A stretch of DNA of 64,000 nucleotides, taken from the NCBI GenBank assembly GCA_963813725.1, contig CAWFAI010000010.1, positions 1 to 64,000 of the forward strand. Reading direction: 5' to 3'. The position numbers and the translations under genes were made by a program. The DNA is from VGBV01 sp963813725 (lineage in GTDB: Bacteria; Actinomycetota; Thermoleophilia; Solirubrobacterales; 70-9). Numbering within the stretch: the first letter of the stretch is position 1; the number at the start of each line of letters is the position of its first letter. The notes under the pieces are model-generated. The model was not told the origin of the DNA and did not search any database. It saw nothing but the letters and a program-made list of their open reading frames with translations. This document shows, piece by piece, positions 37,966 through 45,897 of this stretch.

Positions 37966-38727
37966 CTAGTCGATCAGGGCGCCGGCGCTGACGTTCAGCG
38001 TCGCCGCGGTCATGCTCGCGGCGTAGTCAGAGGCGGCGAAGACCGCCGCCCTGCCCACCTCCTCGAGGGTTGCGGCGCGCGGGAGCAGCGCCTGCCCCTC
38101 GATCAGCTCGACGATGCTGTCGCGGCCGTCGAACTCGGAGGGCAGCGTTTCGGGGATGCCCCCGCTCGACAGGGTCACGAACCTGATCCCGTGTGGGCCC
38201 GCCTCGATCGAGAGCTGGCGGCGGATCGTCTCGATCGCGTCGAAGGCGACCTGGGTGCCGCCGAGGTAGTACTCGCGTTCCGGCCCGCTGCGATCCCCCG
38301 GCCCGCCGAACGCCAGGATCACACCGTTGCGCCGCGGAATCATGTTTCGGGTCGCGGCGCGGGCCGTGATGAAGGTCGTGCGCGCCGCGACCTCGACCGA
38401 ATCCATGAAATCGTCGACCTCCATCTCCCAGAGCGGCGTGCCGTGCGTGCTCGGGTGCGTGATCAGGTTGAACGAGATGTCGAGGCCGCCGGCGTCGGCG
38501 ACTCGGTTCGCGTGCTCGTCGACCTGGGACTCGTCGAGCGCGTCCACCGCCGCCGTCTCGGCTTTGCCGCCGGCTGCGCGGATGTCCTCGGCGACCTCGT
38601 CCAGGGTCTCGAGCGTGCGGCCGGTCAGGTGAACGTTCGCGCCCTCCCGCCCGAAGGCCCGGGCGACGGCACCTCCGATCGAGCCCCCAGCCCCGTAGAT
38701 GATCGCGTTCTTGTTCTCGAGCAGCAT
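37966..38727 (-). CDS. SDR-fold protein lacking the catalytic Lys
   Basis: A 253-residue short-chain dehydrogenase-like protein starting MLLENKNAIIYGAGGSIGGA at 38727 after a GAGGAGG site. The nucleotide-binding motif GAGGSIGGAV and a C-terminal NVSAGALID tail are normal. The active-site YxxxK is replaced by YYLGGTQ, so there is no Lys at the expected place, and the usual NNAG motif reads NLITHPS. A catalytic role is therefore doubtful or altered. It follows meaB by 13 bases on the same strand. Confidence 0.85.
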   Translation of the reverse strand: MLLENKNAIIYGAGGSIGGAVARAFGREGANVHLTGRTLETLDEVAEDIRAAGGKAETAAVDALDESQVDEHANRVADAGGLDISFNLITHPSTHGTPLWEMEVDDFMDSVEVAARTTFITARAATRNMIPRRNGVILAFGGPGDRSGPEREYYLGGTQVAFDAIETIRRQLSIEAGPHGIRFVTLSSGGIPETLPSEFDGRDSIVELIEGQALLPRAATLEEVGRAAVFAASDYAASMTAATLNVSAGALID

Positions 38728-38740
38728 CAGGTCCTCCTCG

Positions 38741-39691
38741 TCAATCGCGGTGGTCCAGCAGCTCGGTCGCGGCGCTGGCGGGGTCCAGCTCGCGGCTGAC
38801 GACGCGGTCCAACAGGGCGGCGACGCCCGGATCATCCGCCACCGTCGCCTCGAGCTCGCGTCGCAGCCTGGCCGCCGCCAGCTCCAGCACCTCGTTGCGG
38901 AGGTTGCGGGCGCGGCGCTCCTCGAGCGTCCCCTCGGCCTCGATGTGGGCACGGTGCTCGGCGATCCTCTCGGCCAGCTCTGCCGCGCCCTCCCCCTTGG
39001 CGGCCTCGGTGCGGACGATCGGCACCCTCCACGAGGCCGCCGGCCCCAGCGAGAGCACGCCGCGGATCTCGCGCACCATCGTGTCGGTCATCGGGTGGTC
39101 GGCCTTGTTGACGACGATCACGTCGGGGATCTCCATCACGCCCGCCTTCAGCGCCTGGATCGAGTCGCCGGAGCCGGGCATGAGGACGAGGACCACAGTG
39201 TCGCCGTGGTCGACGATGTCGATCTCGGCCTGGCCCACGCCCACGGTCTCGATGAAGACGTCGTCCTTGCCCGAGGCGTCCATCAGCAGCGCGGCCTGCA
39301 GGGTCGCCTCGCTGAGGCCGCCCAGCGCGCCGCGCGACGCCATCGAGCGGATGAAGACGCCGGCGTCGAGGAAGTGGTCCGAGAGCCTGATCCGGTCGCC
39401 GAGCAGCGCGCCCCTGGTGAAGGGGCTGGAGGGGTCGATCGAGAGCACGGCCACCTGGCGGTCGGCATCGCGCATCTCCTTTGTCAGGGCGCCGATCAGG
39501 GTGCTCTTCCCCACTCCCGGCGGCCCGGTCAGGCCCACGATCCGGGCCCTGCCCGTCTGGGGATAGACCTCGCGCACCAGCTCCCACCCGGCGGGATCGT
39601 CGTTCTCGATCAGGGTGATTGCCCGCGCCAGCGCGCGCTTGTCGCCTGCGAGCAGCCGCTTCGCCAGGGATTCGTCGGTCTGGGCCGGCAC
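38741..39691 (-). CDS. meaB: MeaB/ArgK G-protein chaperone of B12 mutase
   Basis: A 316-residue SIMIBI-class GTPase that loads and protects coenzyme B12 in acyl-CoA mutases. P-loop is GLTGPPGVGKSTLIGALTKE. VAVLSIDPSSPFTRGALLGD (Walker-like), IETVGVGQAEIDIVDHGDTV and the guanine-specificity segment VVNKADHPMTD are present. The start is a GTG at 39691. The mutase it should serve is at 29696-31354 with the B12 subunit at 27689-28105, so the system is scattered across 12 kb. Confidence 0.93.
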   Translation of the reverse strand: MPAQTDESLAKRLLAGDKRALARAITLIENDDPAGWELVREVYPQTGRARIVGLTGPPGVGKSTLIGALTKEMRDADRQVAVLSIDPSSPFTRGALLGDRIRLSDHFLDAGVFIRSMASRGALGGLSEATLQAALLMDASGKDDVFIETVGVGQAEIDIVDHGDTVVLVLMPGSGDSIQALKAGVMEIPDVIVVNKADHPMTDTMVREIRGVLSLGPAASWRVPIVRTEAAKGEGAAELAERIAEHRAHIEAEGTLEERRARNLRNEVLELAAARLRRELEATVADDPGVAALLDRVVSRELDPASAATELLDHRD

Positions 39692-39765
39692 CGCTGCGAG
39701 TGTAGTTGCGAGCCCCCACGCCGGCGATCAACCGGGCACCACCGTCCAACTTATGATCCGCCGCC

Positions 39766-40407
39766 GTGATCCGGACGGTGCGGTTCCTGGCCGCGAACGG
39801 GATGTTGAACCACCTCTACGCGCGCCTTCTGTGGCGCTATCTATGGCGCCGGTTCCTGACGCCCGCCGGATGGCGCTGGAAGACCGACGGGCCGGTCTTC
39901 TTCGGCAAGCGACTTCAGCTTCAGATCGGAAGGGGCGCCGAGCTTCGCTTCGGGCGCTTCTGCTGGGTCGGGGACGGAACCAAGATCCGCAGCCACGAGG
40001 GGGTGGTCGAGATCGGCGCCAAGACCGTCTTCGGGCAGGACTGCACCATCTCCTCCTACAAGTCGGTCACGATCGGCGAGCAGTGCGTGATCGCCGACCG
40101 GGCGATGTTCATCGACTTCGACCACGGCGTGACCGAGGTCGAGAAGCCGATTCGCCTGCAGGGCATCTACAAGCGCGATCTGACCGTCGGCGCCAACGTC
40201 TGGATCGGATACGGAGCCTGCTTGCTGCGCGGCGTCCGGGTCGGCGACAACTCCATCATCGGCACCAATTCCGTGGTGACCAAGGACGTCCCCGCCAACG
40301 CGGTCGTCGGGGGGGTGCCGGCGAAGCTGATCCGGATGCGCGACGCGCCCAAGGAGCTGCGCTGGCCCGACCCGGTCGACCCCCCCGCAGAGCCCTCGAC
40401 GGAATAG
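39766..40407 (+). CDS. Left-handed beta-helix acyltransferase
   Basis: A 213-residue hexapeptide-repeat acyltransferase from a GTG at 39766. Repeats run from about residue 55 (LQIGRGAELRFGRFCWVGDG) to 190, ending VWIGYGACLLRGVRVGDNSI, IGTNSVVTKDVPANAVVGGV and PAKLIRMR, as in sugar O-acetyltransferases; His 112 in FDHGV is the likely base. After the TAG at 40405-40407, nine more in-frame codons (KCKRKKRKK) run to a second TAG. It lies beside GT4 and GH57 genes, so acylation of a polysaccharide is plausible. Confidence 0.87.
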   Translation: MIRTVRFLAANGMLNHLYARLLWRYLWRRFLTPAGWRWKTDGPVFFGKRLQLQIGRGAELRFGRFCWVGDGTKIRSHEGVVEIGAKTVFGQDCTISSYKSVTIGEQCVIADRAMFIDFDHGVTEVEKPIRLQGIYKRDLTVGANVWIGYGACLLRGVRVGDNSIIGTNSVVTKDVPANAVVGGVPAKLIRMRDAPKELRWPDPVDPPAEPSTE

Positions 40408-40462
40408 AAGTGCAAGCGCAAGAAGCGCAAGAAGTAGACGCCGGGCTCCCCTAACCCGCGAC

Positions 40463-40711
40463 TCAGAGCCGCTTGCCCGAGGCGAACAGGGCGACGCCCG
40501 CAGCAAGGGTGAGCCCGCCGAGAATCCAGAAGAGGAGGCCGCCTGTCGTCGCTCCCGTGACTACCAGGAAGAGGCCGATCACGATCAGCGGCAGGCCGAA
40601 CGAGATCGGCACCGAGATCCCGGTTTTGGACCCGAAGCCGGGCTTGCGCCGCTCGCCCATCGCCTCCCGCGAGGGGTTCACCTCTCGGCGGCCCTCGGGA
40701 AGCGGCGTCAC
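40463..40711 (-). CDS. Small two-helix membrane protein
   Basis: Up to 82 residues from a GTG at 40711; a shorter version starts at the ATG at 40660. After a basic N-terminus (GERRKPGFGSKTGISVP) come two hydrophobic segments, SFGLPLIVIGLFLVVTGAT and LLFWILGGLTLAAGVALFAS. No family recognised. It is the next gene after the GT4 gene on the same strand (17 bases), so it may belong to the polysaccharide unit. Confidence 0.55.
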   Translation of the reverse strand: MTPLPEGRREVNPSREAMGERRKPGFGSKTGISVPISFGLPLIVIGLFLVVTGATTGGLLFWILGGLTLAAGVALFASGKRL

Positions 40712-40728
40712 GCGCGCCCTCTAGGCAT

Positions 40729-41937
40729 CTAAGCCTCGGCTGTCGGGACGGAGCGCAGCTCGGCCAGCTCCTCGTAGACCTCGACCGTGCGCTCTGCCAC
40801 GTCGTCCCAGTCGAAGCGGCGCAGGTGGTTGAAGGCCTCGGCGGTCAGCCGGCGGCAGAGCTCGGCGTCCTCGAGCACGCGGATCGTCATCTCCGCGAGG
40901 GACTCGGGGTCGCGGGCGCGGAAGCGCAGGCCGACCTCGTCGTGGGGGACGACCTCGCGCAGGCCGCCGGTGTCGGCGACGATGCAGGGGCAGCTCGAGG
41001 CCATCGCCTCGAGCGCCACCAGCCCGAACGGCTCGTAGATCGACGGCACCACGCAGACGTCGGCGATCGCGTAGAGCGAGTGCAGCACGTCATCGCCGAT
41101 CCAGCCGACGAAGGTGCCGTGCTCCATCAGGCCGAGCTCCTCCGCCTGGCGGCGCAGCTCCTCCTCGTGGGTTCCCGAGCCCGCGACCACGAAGCGGGTG
41201 CTCGGCAGACGCTCGATGATCTTCGGCAGCGCCTCCAGCGCGAACTGGAACCCCTTTTCGTAGACCAGGCGGCCCACCAGCAGCACCAGCGACTCGTCGG
41301 GCGAGGCGAACTCGGCCCGCAGGCGCCGCAGCTCGTCGTCGTTCTGGGGCCGTATGTCCTCGGGGTCGATGCCGTTCGGGATCACCTGGACCAGCTGCTC
41401 GGGGACGCCGAAGACGTCCACGATCTGCTCGCGCATGAACGTCGAGCACGCGAGCACCCGGTCGGAGCGGTTGGTGATCCAGCGCTCGACGCCGTGGATG
41501 TAGATCTGGGGGTGCTTGTTGACCCAGCCCTGATGGCGCCCATGCTCGGTTGCATGGATGGTGGTCACCAGCGGCGCCCCGAAGCGCTTCGCCAGGTGGT
41601 CGCAGGCGTTGGCCACCAGCCAGTCGTGGCCGTGGACGATGTCGAAGGTGTGGCGGTCGCCCAGCTCGACCCCGGCGGCCAGCATGTCTGAGTTCATGCG
41701 CTCGACCCAGGCCACGAACTCGTTCAGCTCCGCAGGGCGCGTCGGCTCGCGCACGCGGTGCACGTGGACCCCGGCGACGTCCTCCTCCACCGGCGACTCC
41801 TCGCCGCCGCGGGTGAGCACGTGGACCTCCAGGCCCAGGTCAACCAGGCCCTCGGCCTGCTTGCTGACGACGCGCGCAAGGCCCCCCTCGATCAGAGGCG
41901 GGTACTCCCAGGAGAGGATCAGCACGCAGCTGGCCAC
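40729..41937 (-). CDS. GT4 glycosyltransferase, alpha-glucan type
   Basis: A 402-residue GT-B glycosyltransferase from a GTG at 41937. VLILSWEYPPLIEGGLARVV is the N-terminal acceptor loop. DIVHGHDWLVANACDHLAKR, VIPNGIDPEDI, LVGRLVYEKGFQFALEA and the EX7E motif in SIYEPFGLVALEAMASS follow. It resembles actinobacterial alpha-1,4-glucosyltransferases. It is downstream of the GH57 gene by 18 bases, and the order methyltransferase-GH57-GT4 matches mycobacterial Rv3030-Rv3031-Rv3032, which makes methylglucose lipopolysaccharide. That functional transfer is inference. Confidence 0.9.
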   Translation of the reverse strand: MASCVLILSWEYPPLIEGGLARVVSKQAEGLVDLGLEVHVLTRGGEESPVEEDVAGVHVHRVREPTRPAELNEFVAWVERMNSDMLAAGVELGDRHTFDIVHGHDWLVANACDHLAKRFGAPLVTTIHATEHGRHQGWVNKHPQIYIHGVERWITNRSDRVLACSTFMREQIVDVFGVPEQLVQVIPNGIDPEDIRPQNDDELRRLRAEFASPDESLVLLVGRLVYEKGFQFALEALPKIIERLPSTRFVVAGSGTHEEELRRQAEELGLMEHGTFVGWIGDDVLHSLYAIADVCVVPSIYEPFGLVALEAMASSCPCIVADTGGLREVVPHDEVGLRFRARDPESLAEMTIRVLEDAELCRRLTAEAFNHLRRFDWDDVAERTVEVYEELAELRSVPTAEA

Positions 41938-41955
41938 GCAGCCAATCGTTACAGG

Positions 41956-43389
41956 TCAGGGCTCCAGCAGCGGGCCCAGGCTGAGGTCGGGGGCGAGGTT
42001 CCGCAGCCGCGGATCGGCCCCCTGGGCCTCGATGATGGACTCGATCATCGCCTGGGCGTGGTCAGTCGCCCGCGTGAAGGGATAGTCGCCGGCCTGGCCG
42101 CGATGGTCCATGAACGCCCAGTCGCTGGACTGCACGGCGAGCAGCTCGCGGGCGGCGCGCAGGGCCCCCGCCGAGCCTCGCCCCAGCGCGCCCGAGCGCA
42201 GCGCCGCCAGCATGCGCAGCTCCAGGCGGCGCGAGGCCCAGGCGAGGTCCCCCACCGCGGGGCTGTCCCACGTCTCCAGCCCCTTGCCCTCGCCCCAGCT
42301 CGACTCGGCGGCCCGCCTGGCCTGGGGCTCGTGCTCGGCGAGCGCCTCGGTGAGCTTCAGCAGGCGTACCCCCTCCCCCGGGGCGGCGGCCAGGACCTCG
42401 GCCAGCCAGCTCGGGCCCTCCGCCCACCAGTGCCCCAGCAGCTCGGTGTCGATCGCGAACACGCACAGGCCCCGGCCTTCCCCGCTCTCGGCGTGCCGGG
42501 CCAGGCGCGAGCGCACCCGCCGCAGGAAATCGCGCGCGTGCTCGGCAGTGCGCTCGCGCGCCGCCCCGCGGTCGTATGGCTCGCCGCCGATGCTCCAGAG
42601 GCGGATCCCGTTGGGCGAGAGCCGGTGGTACTCGAGATAGGCGCGATCGGAGGGGTACCCGTCCTGCGACCAGACCAGCTCCACCGCCGGCCAGTCGATC
42701 GTGAAGCCCGTCAGTCCCGAGGGCAGGCGGGCCGGCGCCAGCGCGGCGCCGTCGGGCTCGCGCGCGCTGAGGTCGAGGCAGGTGTAGGAGAGACCGCGCT
42801 CGGCCAGCACCGCGTCGGTCCCGGGCACGTACGCGCACTCGGGCAGCCAGAAGCCCTGCGGGGCGCCGAAGCGGCGGCGGTGCGAGCGCAGGCCGGCGTC
42901 CACCTGCAGACGGCGGCCGGCCAGGGTCGCCAGCTTCGGCAGCACCGCGTGGGTGGCCGCCGAGGCCATCAGCTCCACCCGCCCGTTCGCCTCCTGGAAG
43001 GCGCGCAGGGCGTTCCCTCCCAGCTCCTCCAGGCGCCCGATCGCGCGGGCGTAGCCCTCGGCGTCGGCGGCCGCGGCGGCGCGCAGGGGCTGCTCGGCCT
43101 CCGCCGCGTCGCGCTCGGCGGCGGCCAGGCGGTGGCGGCGGATGAATTCCAGCGCTCGCTCCCCCACGCCGCCCGCCTCGAGCTGGTCCGCCAGCACCGG
43201 GGTGACGGTGACGGTCAGGTCCTCGGCCGACTCGAGCACCGGCAGGTACGAGCGGGCGATGGCGTCGAACAGCCACTCCTCGCCGAAGGGATAGGTGCCG
43301 AAGCCCTCGACGTAGGGCATGTGCGAGTGCAGAACGATCGCCAGGTCGCCTACTGAGTCCCGGAATCGGCGGGCTTCAGGACGCGACAT
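41956..43389 (-). CDS. GH57 alpha-glucan branching enzyme type
   Basis: About 477 residues starting at the ATG at 43389 (MSRPEARRFRDSVGDLAIVL), which overlaps the methyltransferase gene by 14 bases. GH57 markers are VLHSHMPYVEGFGTYPFGE, the Glu nucleophile in FWLPECAYVPG and the Asp acid/base in CVFAIDTELLGHWWAEGP. The C-terminal helical domain (QSSDWAFMDHRGQAGDYPF) is typical of branching enzymes with DUF1957. It introduces alpha-1,6 branches in alpha-glucans. Intact frame. Confidence 0.9.
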   Translation of the reverse strand: MSRPEARRFRDSVGDLAIVLHSHMPYVEGFGTYPFGEEWLFDAIARSYLPVLESAEDLTVTVTPVLADQLEAGGVGERALEFIRRHRLAAAERDAAEAEQPLRAAAAADAEGYARAIGRLEELGGNALRAFQEANGRVELMASAATHAVLPKLATLAGRRLQVDAGLRSHRRRFGAPQGFWLPECAYVPGTDAVLAERGLSYTCLDLSAREPDGAALAPARLPSGLTGFTIDWPAVELVWSQDGYPSDRAYLEYHRLSPNGIRLWSIGGEPYDRGAARERTAEHARDFLRRVRSRLARHAESGEGRGLCVFAIDTELLGHWWAEGPSWLAEVLAAAPGEGVRLLKLTEALAEHEPQARRAAESSWGEGKGLETWDSPAVGDLAWASRRLELRMLAALRSGALGRGSAGALRAARELLAVQSSDWAFMDHRGQAGDYPFTRATDHAQAMIESIIEAQGADPRLRNLAPDLSLGPLLEP

Positions 43390-44128
43390 GGCAGACGCCG
43401 ACGAAGTCCAGCGCCTTTTCCAGGCCGGCGTCACGCAGGGTGAAGTCTCTGGATGAGATTGCCGGGATGAAGCGGTCATAGAAGGGCTTGGTCAGGCGGG
43501 CCGCCGGGTGGATGCGGTCCCAGCCCAGCCGGATGGCGAGCTCGTGGGCCCGCAGCCTGCGGGCGTGGAACAGGCCAAGCAGCTCGACGCGGCCGAAGTG
43601 CGCGGCGAGCAGGGCGCGGTACTCGGTCGCGTCGTACTCGCGCAGGTGCCAGGGGTTGTCGGACTTCTCGGCGCCCGGCGGCGCGAGCGTGAGGCGGTTG
43701 GGAGTTGAGATGTAGGCGACCGGCGCTACCCGCGCGATGCGATCGAGCAGCGCGTCCGGGTCGTGGATGTGCTCGATCGTCTGCAGGAAGACGACGGCGT
43801 CAACCTCCTCGTCGAACTCCTCCACCAGGCCGCGCCTGAAGCTCAGGTTGGGCCGCCTGTAGCGCAGGCGCGCGTGCTCGTGGGCGTCGGGGTTGGCGTC
43901 CACCCCGATCACCTCGCGGGCGCTCCGCGCCAGCAGCTCGGAGCCGTAGCCCTCGCCGCAGGCGAGGTCTACGACGCGCTTTCCCTCGCAGCGCGCGGCG
44001 ATCCATTCATAGACGGCGACGTGCCGCTGGTACCAGTAGTTCTCCTCGGGCACGTCGGGGAGCGTGCGCTCGCCGGTTAGCTCCAGCGGCGGCACGCCCT
44101 CGGGCTGATCCTGCTGCGCGTAGGCCAT
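43376..44128 (-). CDS. SAM-dependent methyltransferase, first gene of GH57/GT4 unit
   Basis: A 250-residue class I methyltransferase. The N-terminal ELTGERTLPDVPEENYWYQR segment followed by VVDLACGEGYGSELLA and VVFLQTIEHIHDPDALLDRI recalls the mycobacterial Rv3030 protein of the methylglucose lipopolysaccharide locus (from memory, not aligned). YISTPNRLTLAPPG and NPWHLREYDATEYRALL follow. It overlaps the GH57 gene, so the two are co-translated. Sugar O-methylation is inferred from context. Confidence 0.85.
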   Translation of the reverse strand: MAYAQQDQPEGVPPLELTGERTLPDVPEENYWYQRHVAVYEWIAARCEGKRVVDLACGEGYGSELLARSAREVIGVDANPDAHEHARLRYRRPNLSFRRGLVEEFDEEVDAVVFLQTIEHIHDPDALLDRIARVAPVAYISTPNRLTLAPPGAEKSDNPWHLREYDATEYRALLAAHFGRVELLGLFHARRLRAHELAIRLGWDRIHPAARLTKPFYDRFIPAISSRDFTLRDAGLEKALDFVGVCHVAS

Positions 44129-44165
44129 GGGCCGCGCAGGGTACGCGGGCTAACATCGCCCCGCT

Positions 44166-45074
44166 ATGAGCGCGCCCGCCAGCCCCGAGCGGATCAAGCA
44201 GGTCAACGAGCACTACCACGACGTCGCCGCGGGCTCCTATGACTCCAAGTGGGGCATCGACTTCGGCGAGACCGGCCAGGAGCAGGTGCTGGCCAAGATG
44301 CGCAAGGCGCTGGGGACCCTGCCGGCGCAGCCGTTCGGCGACGGGCTGGAGATCGGCGCGGGGACCGGATATTTCACGCTCAACCTGATGCAGGCGGGGC
44401 TGCTCGAGCGCGCCACCGCCACGGACATCTCGCCGGGCATGCTGAAGGCGCTGCGGACCAACGCCCAGCAGCTGGGGCTGAACGTGAAGACCGAGGAGGC
44501 CGAGGCCGAGGAGCTTCCCTTCGAGGACGCCAGCTTCGACATCGTCTTCGGACACGCCGTCCTGCACCACATTCCCGACCTTGGGCGGGCCTTCGGTGAG
44601 TTCCACCGCCTGCTGCGCCGCGACGGCGTCCTCGTCTTCTGCGGCGAGCCCTCGCGCTACGGGGACCTGATCGCGGCGGTCCCGAAGCGCGCCGCGCTGA
44701 TGGCGGGACCGCTGTGGCGCCGCGCCATCGGGGCGGGGCGCCGCGACTACGAGGCCGAGCCCGACTCAAACGGACACGCGCTGGAGCCAGAGGTGGACGT
44801 GCACGCCTTCCGCCCCGCCGACCTGGGCGACTTCGCACGTGACGCGGGCTTCGCCGGCGTACACGTCCAGGGCGAGGAGCTGCTGGCGAACATGCACGGC
44901 TGGACCACGCGAACGCTCGAGGCCGGCGCCGTCCCCGAGCAGATCCCCTGGGGGTGGCGCTCGTTCGCCTTCCGCTCCTATCTGGCGCTGCAGAGGGTGG
45001 ACACGCGGCTGCTGGAGCCCCGCCTTCCCCCCCAGCTCTTCTACAACCTGCTGGTCAGCGCACGGCGGCCGTAG
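44166..45074 (+). CDS. SAM-dependent methyltransferase (type 11)
   Basis: A 302-residue methyltransferase starting MSAPASPERIKQVNEHYHDV. SAM-binding LEIGAGTGYFTLNLMQAGLL and ATDISPGMLKALRTNAQQLG are followed by IVFGHAVLHHIPDLGRAFGE. It diverges from the previous methyltransferase with a 37-base gap, so the two may be co-regulated. Substrate unknown. Confidence 0.85.
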   Translation: MSAPASPERIKQVNEHYHDVAAGSYDSKWGIDFGETGQEQVLAKMRKALGTLPAQPFGDGLEIGAGTGYFTLNLMQAGLLERATATDISPGMLKALRTNAQQLGLNVKTEEAEAEELPFEDASFDIVFGHAVLHHIPDLGRAFGEFHRLLRRDGVLVFCGEPSRYGDLIAAVPKRAALMAGPLWRRAIGAGRRDYEAEPDSNGHALEPEVDVHAFRPADLGDFARDAGFAGVHVQGEELLANMHGWTTRTLEAGAVPEQIPWGWRSFAFRSYLALQRVDTRLLEPRLPPQLFYNLLVSARRP

Positions 45075-45086
45075 AGCCCGCCGGCC

Positions 45087-45887
45087 CTAGCGCCGCAGCT
45101 CGATCCAGGTCGCCTTGGCGCGAGCGGCGATCTCGCCGTCGGCGTCGATCATCGCGGTGGCGGTGTGGCGCTTGCGGCCCTCGTCTCCGAGCGGCCAGCC
45201 GACGACCGCGAGGCGCTCGCCGACCTCGATCTCGCGGTGCCGTTGGGCGGTGAGGCGCCCGAGCAGGCTGATGGCGCCGGTGTCCATCTGCCCGCCGTTC
45301 CACATCGAGGGCACGTAACTGGGGCAGTCGAGGACGCCCCAGACGACCTCGGGCAGGACGATTCCGTCCTCGGCGACCGTTTCGTCGGGCTCGAACGGGG
45401 CGGCGCCGATGTCGGCCTGCGCGTCGATCGGGCCCGGGCTGACGTGCAGGCCGTCGGGGCGCTCGGGGCCGCAGACGAAGCAGCCTGAGAGCGGGTGGCG
45501 GACCCCGAGCGCGGGATGGGCGGCGCGGGCCTCCAGCGCCTGCTCGAAGCTGGGGCGCAGCGGGGGCTCGAGCGTGGGCAGCTCGGCCGGGCGCGCCTCG
45601 GCCACCAGCGTCTCGCCGTCGAACACGCGCACGCCCTCGTCATCCGAGCTGACGACGGCCAAGGGCCGCTCGAGCGCGGGCGGGGTGCGCAGCGTCACCT
45701 CGGCGGGCTCGCCGACGAAGCGCGCGAAGGCGCCGCAGGCATAGCCGCCGTTGGCGCTCGCCTCGGGCCCGTTGAAGCGGGCGCCGATCGTGACCTCGCC
45801 CGCGCGCTCCCCGGGTGCGGTTGCGGCCCTCATCTCCATCGGCGCATGGTCCCGGTCCCGGGGGCTCGCAAAGGAGAGATCCGTCAC
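45087..45887 (-). CDS. Hotdog-fold thioesterase-like protein
   Basis: Up to 266 residues from a GTG at 45887; an ATG at 45839 is a more likely start because sequence before it is not conserved-looking. The segment FNGPEASANGGYACGAFARF and, in the second half, SGCFVCGPERPDGLHVSPGP and EVVWGVLDCPSYVPSM fit actinobacterial double-hotdog proteins. TAQRHREIEVGERLAVVGW and ATWIELRR end the second hotdog. An acyl-CoA substrate is possible. Family assignment is moderate. Confidence 0.6.
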   Translation of the reverse strand: MTDLSFASPRDRDHAPMEMRAATAPGERAGEVTIGARFNGPEASANGGYACGAFARFVGEPAEVTLRTPPALERPLAVVSSDDEGVRVFDGETLVAEARPAELPTLEPPLRPSFEQALEARAAHPALGVRHPLSGCFVCGPERPDGLHVSPGPIDAQADIGAAPFEPDETVAEDGIVLPEVVWGVLDCPSYVPSMWNGGQMDTGAISLLGRLTAQRHREIEVGERLAVVGWPLGDEGRKRHTATAMIDADGEIAARAKATWIELRR

Positions 45888-45897
45888 AGTGAGCGCG

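Noticed and set aside
39000..45000. Glycogen synthesis locus
   Set aside because: No glgC, glgP or glgB of the GH13 type is present, and the methyltransferase overlapping GH57 fits the methylglucose-polymer arrangement better.
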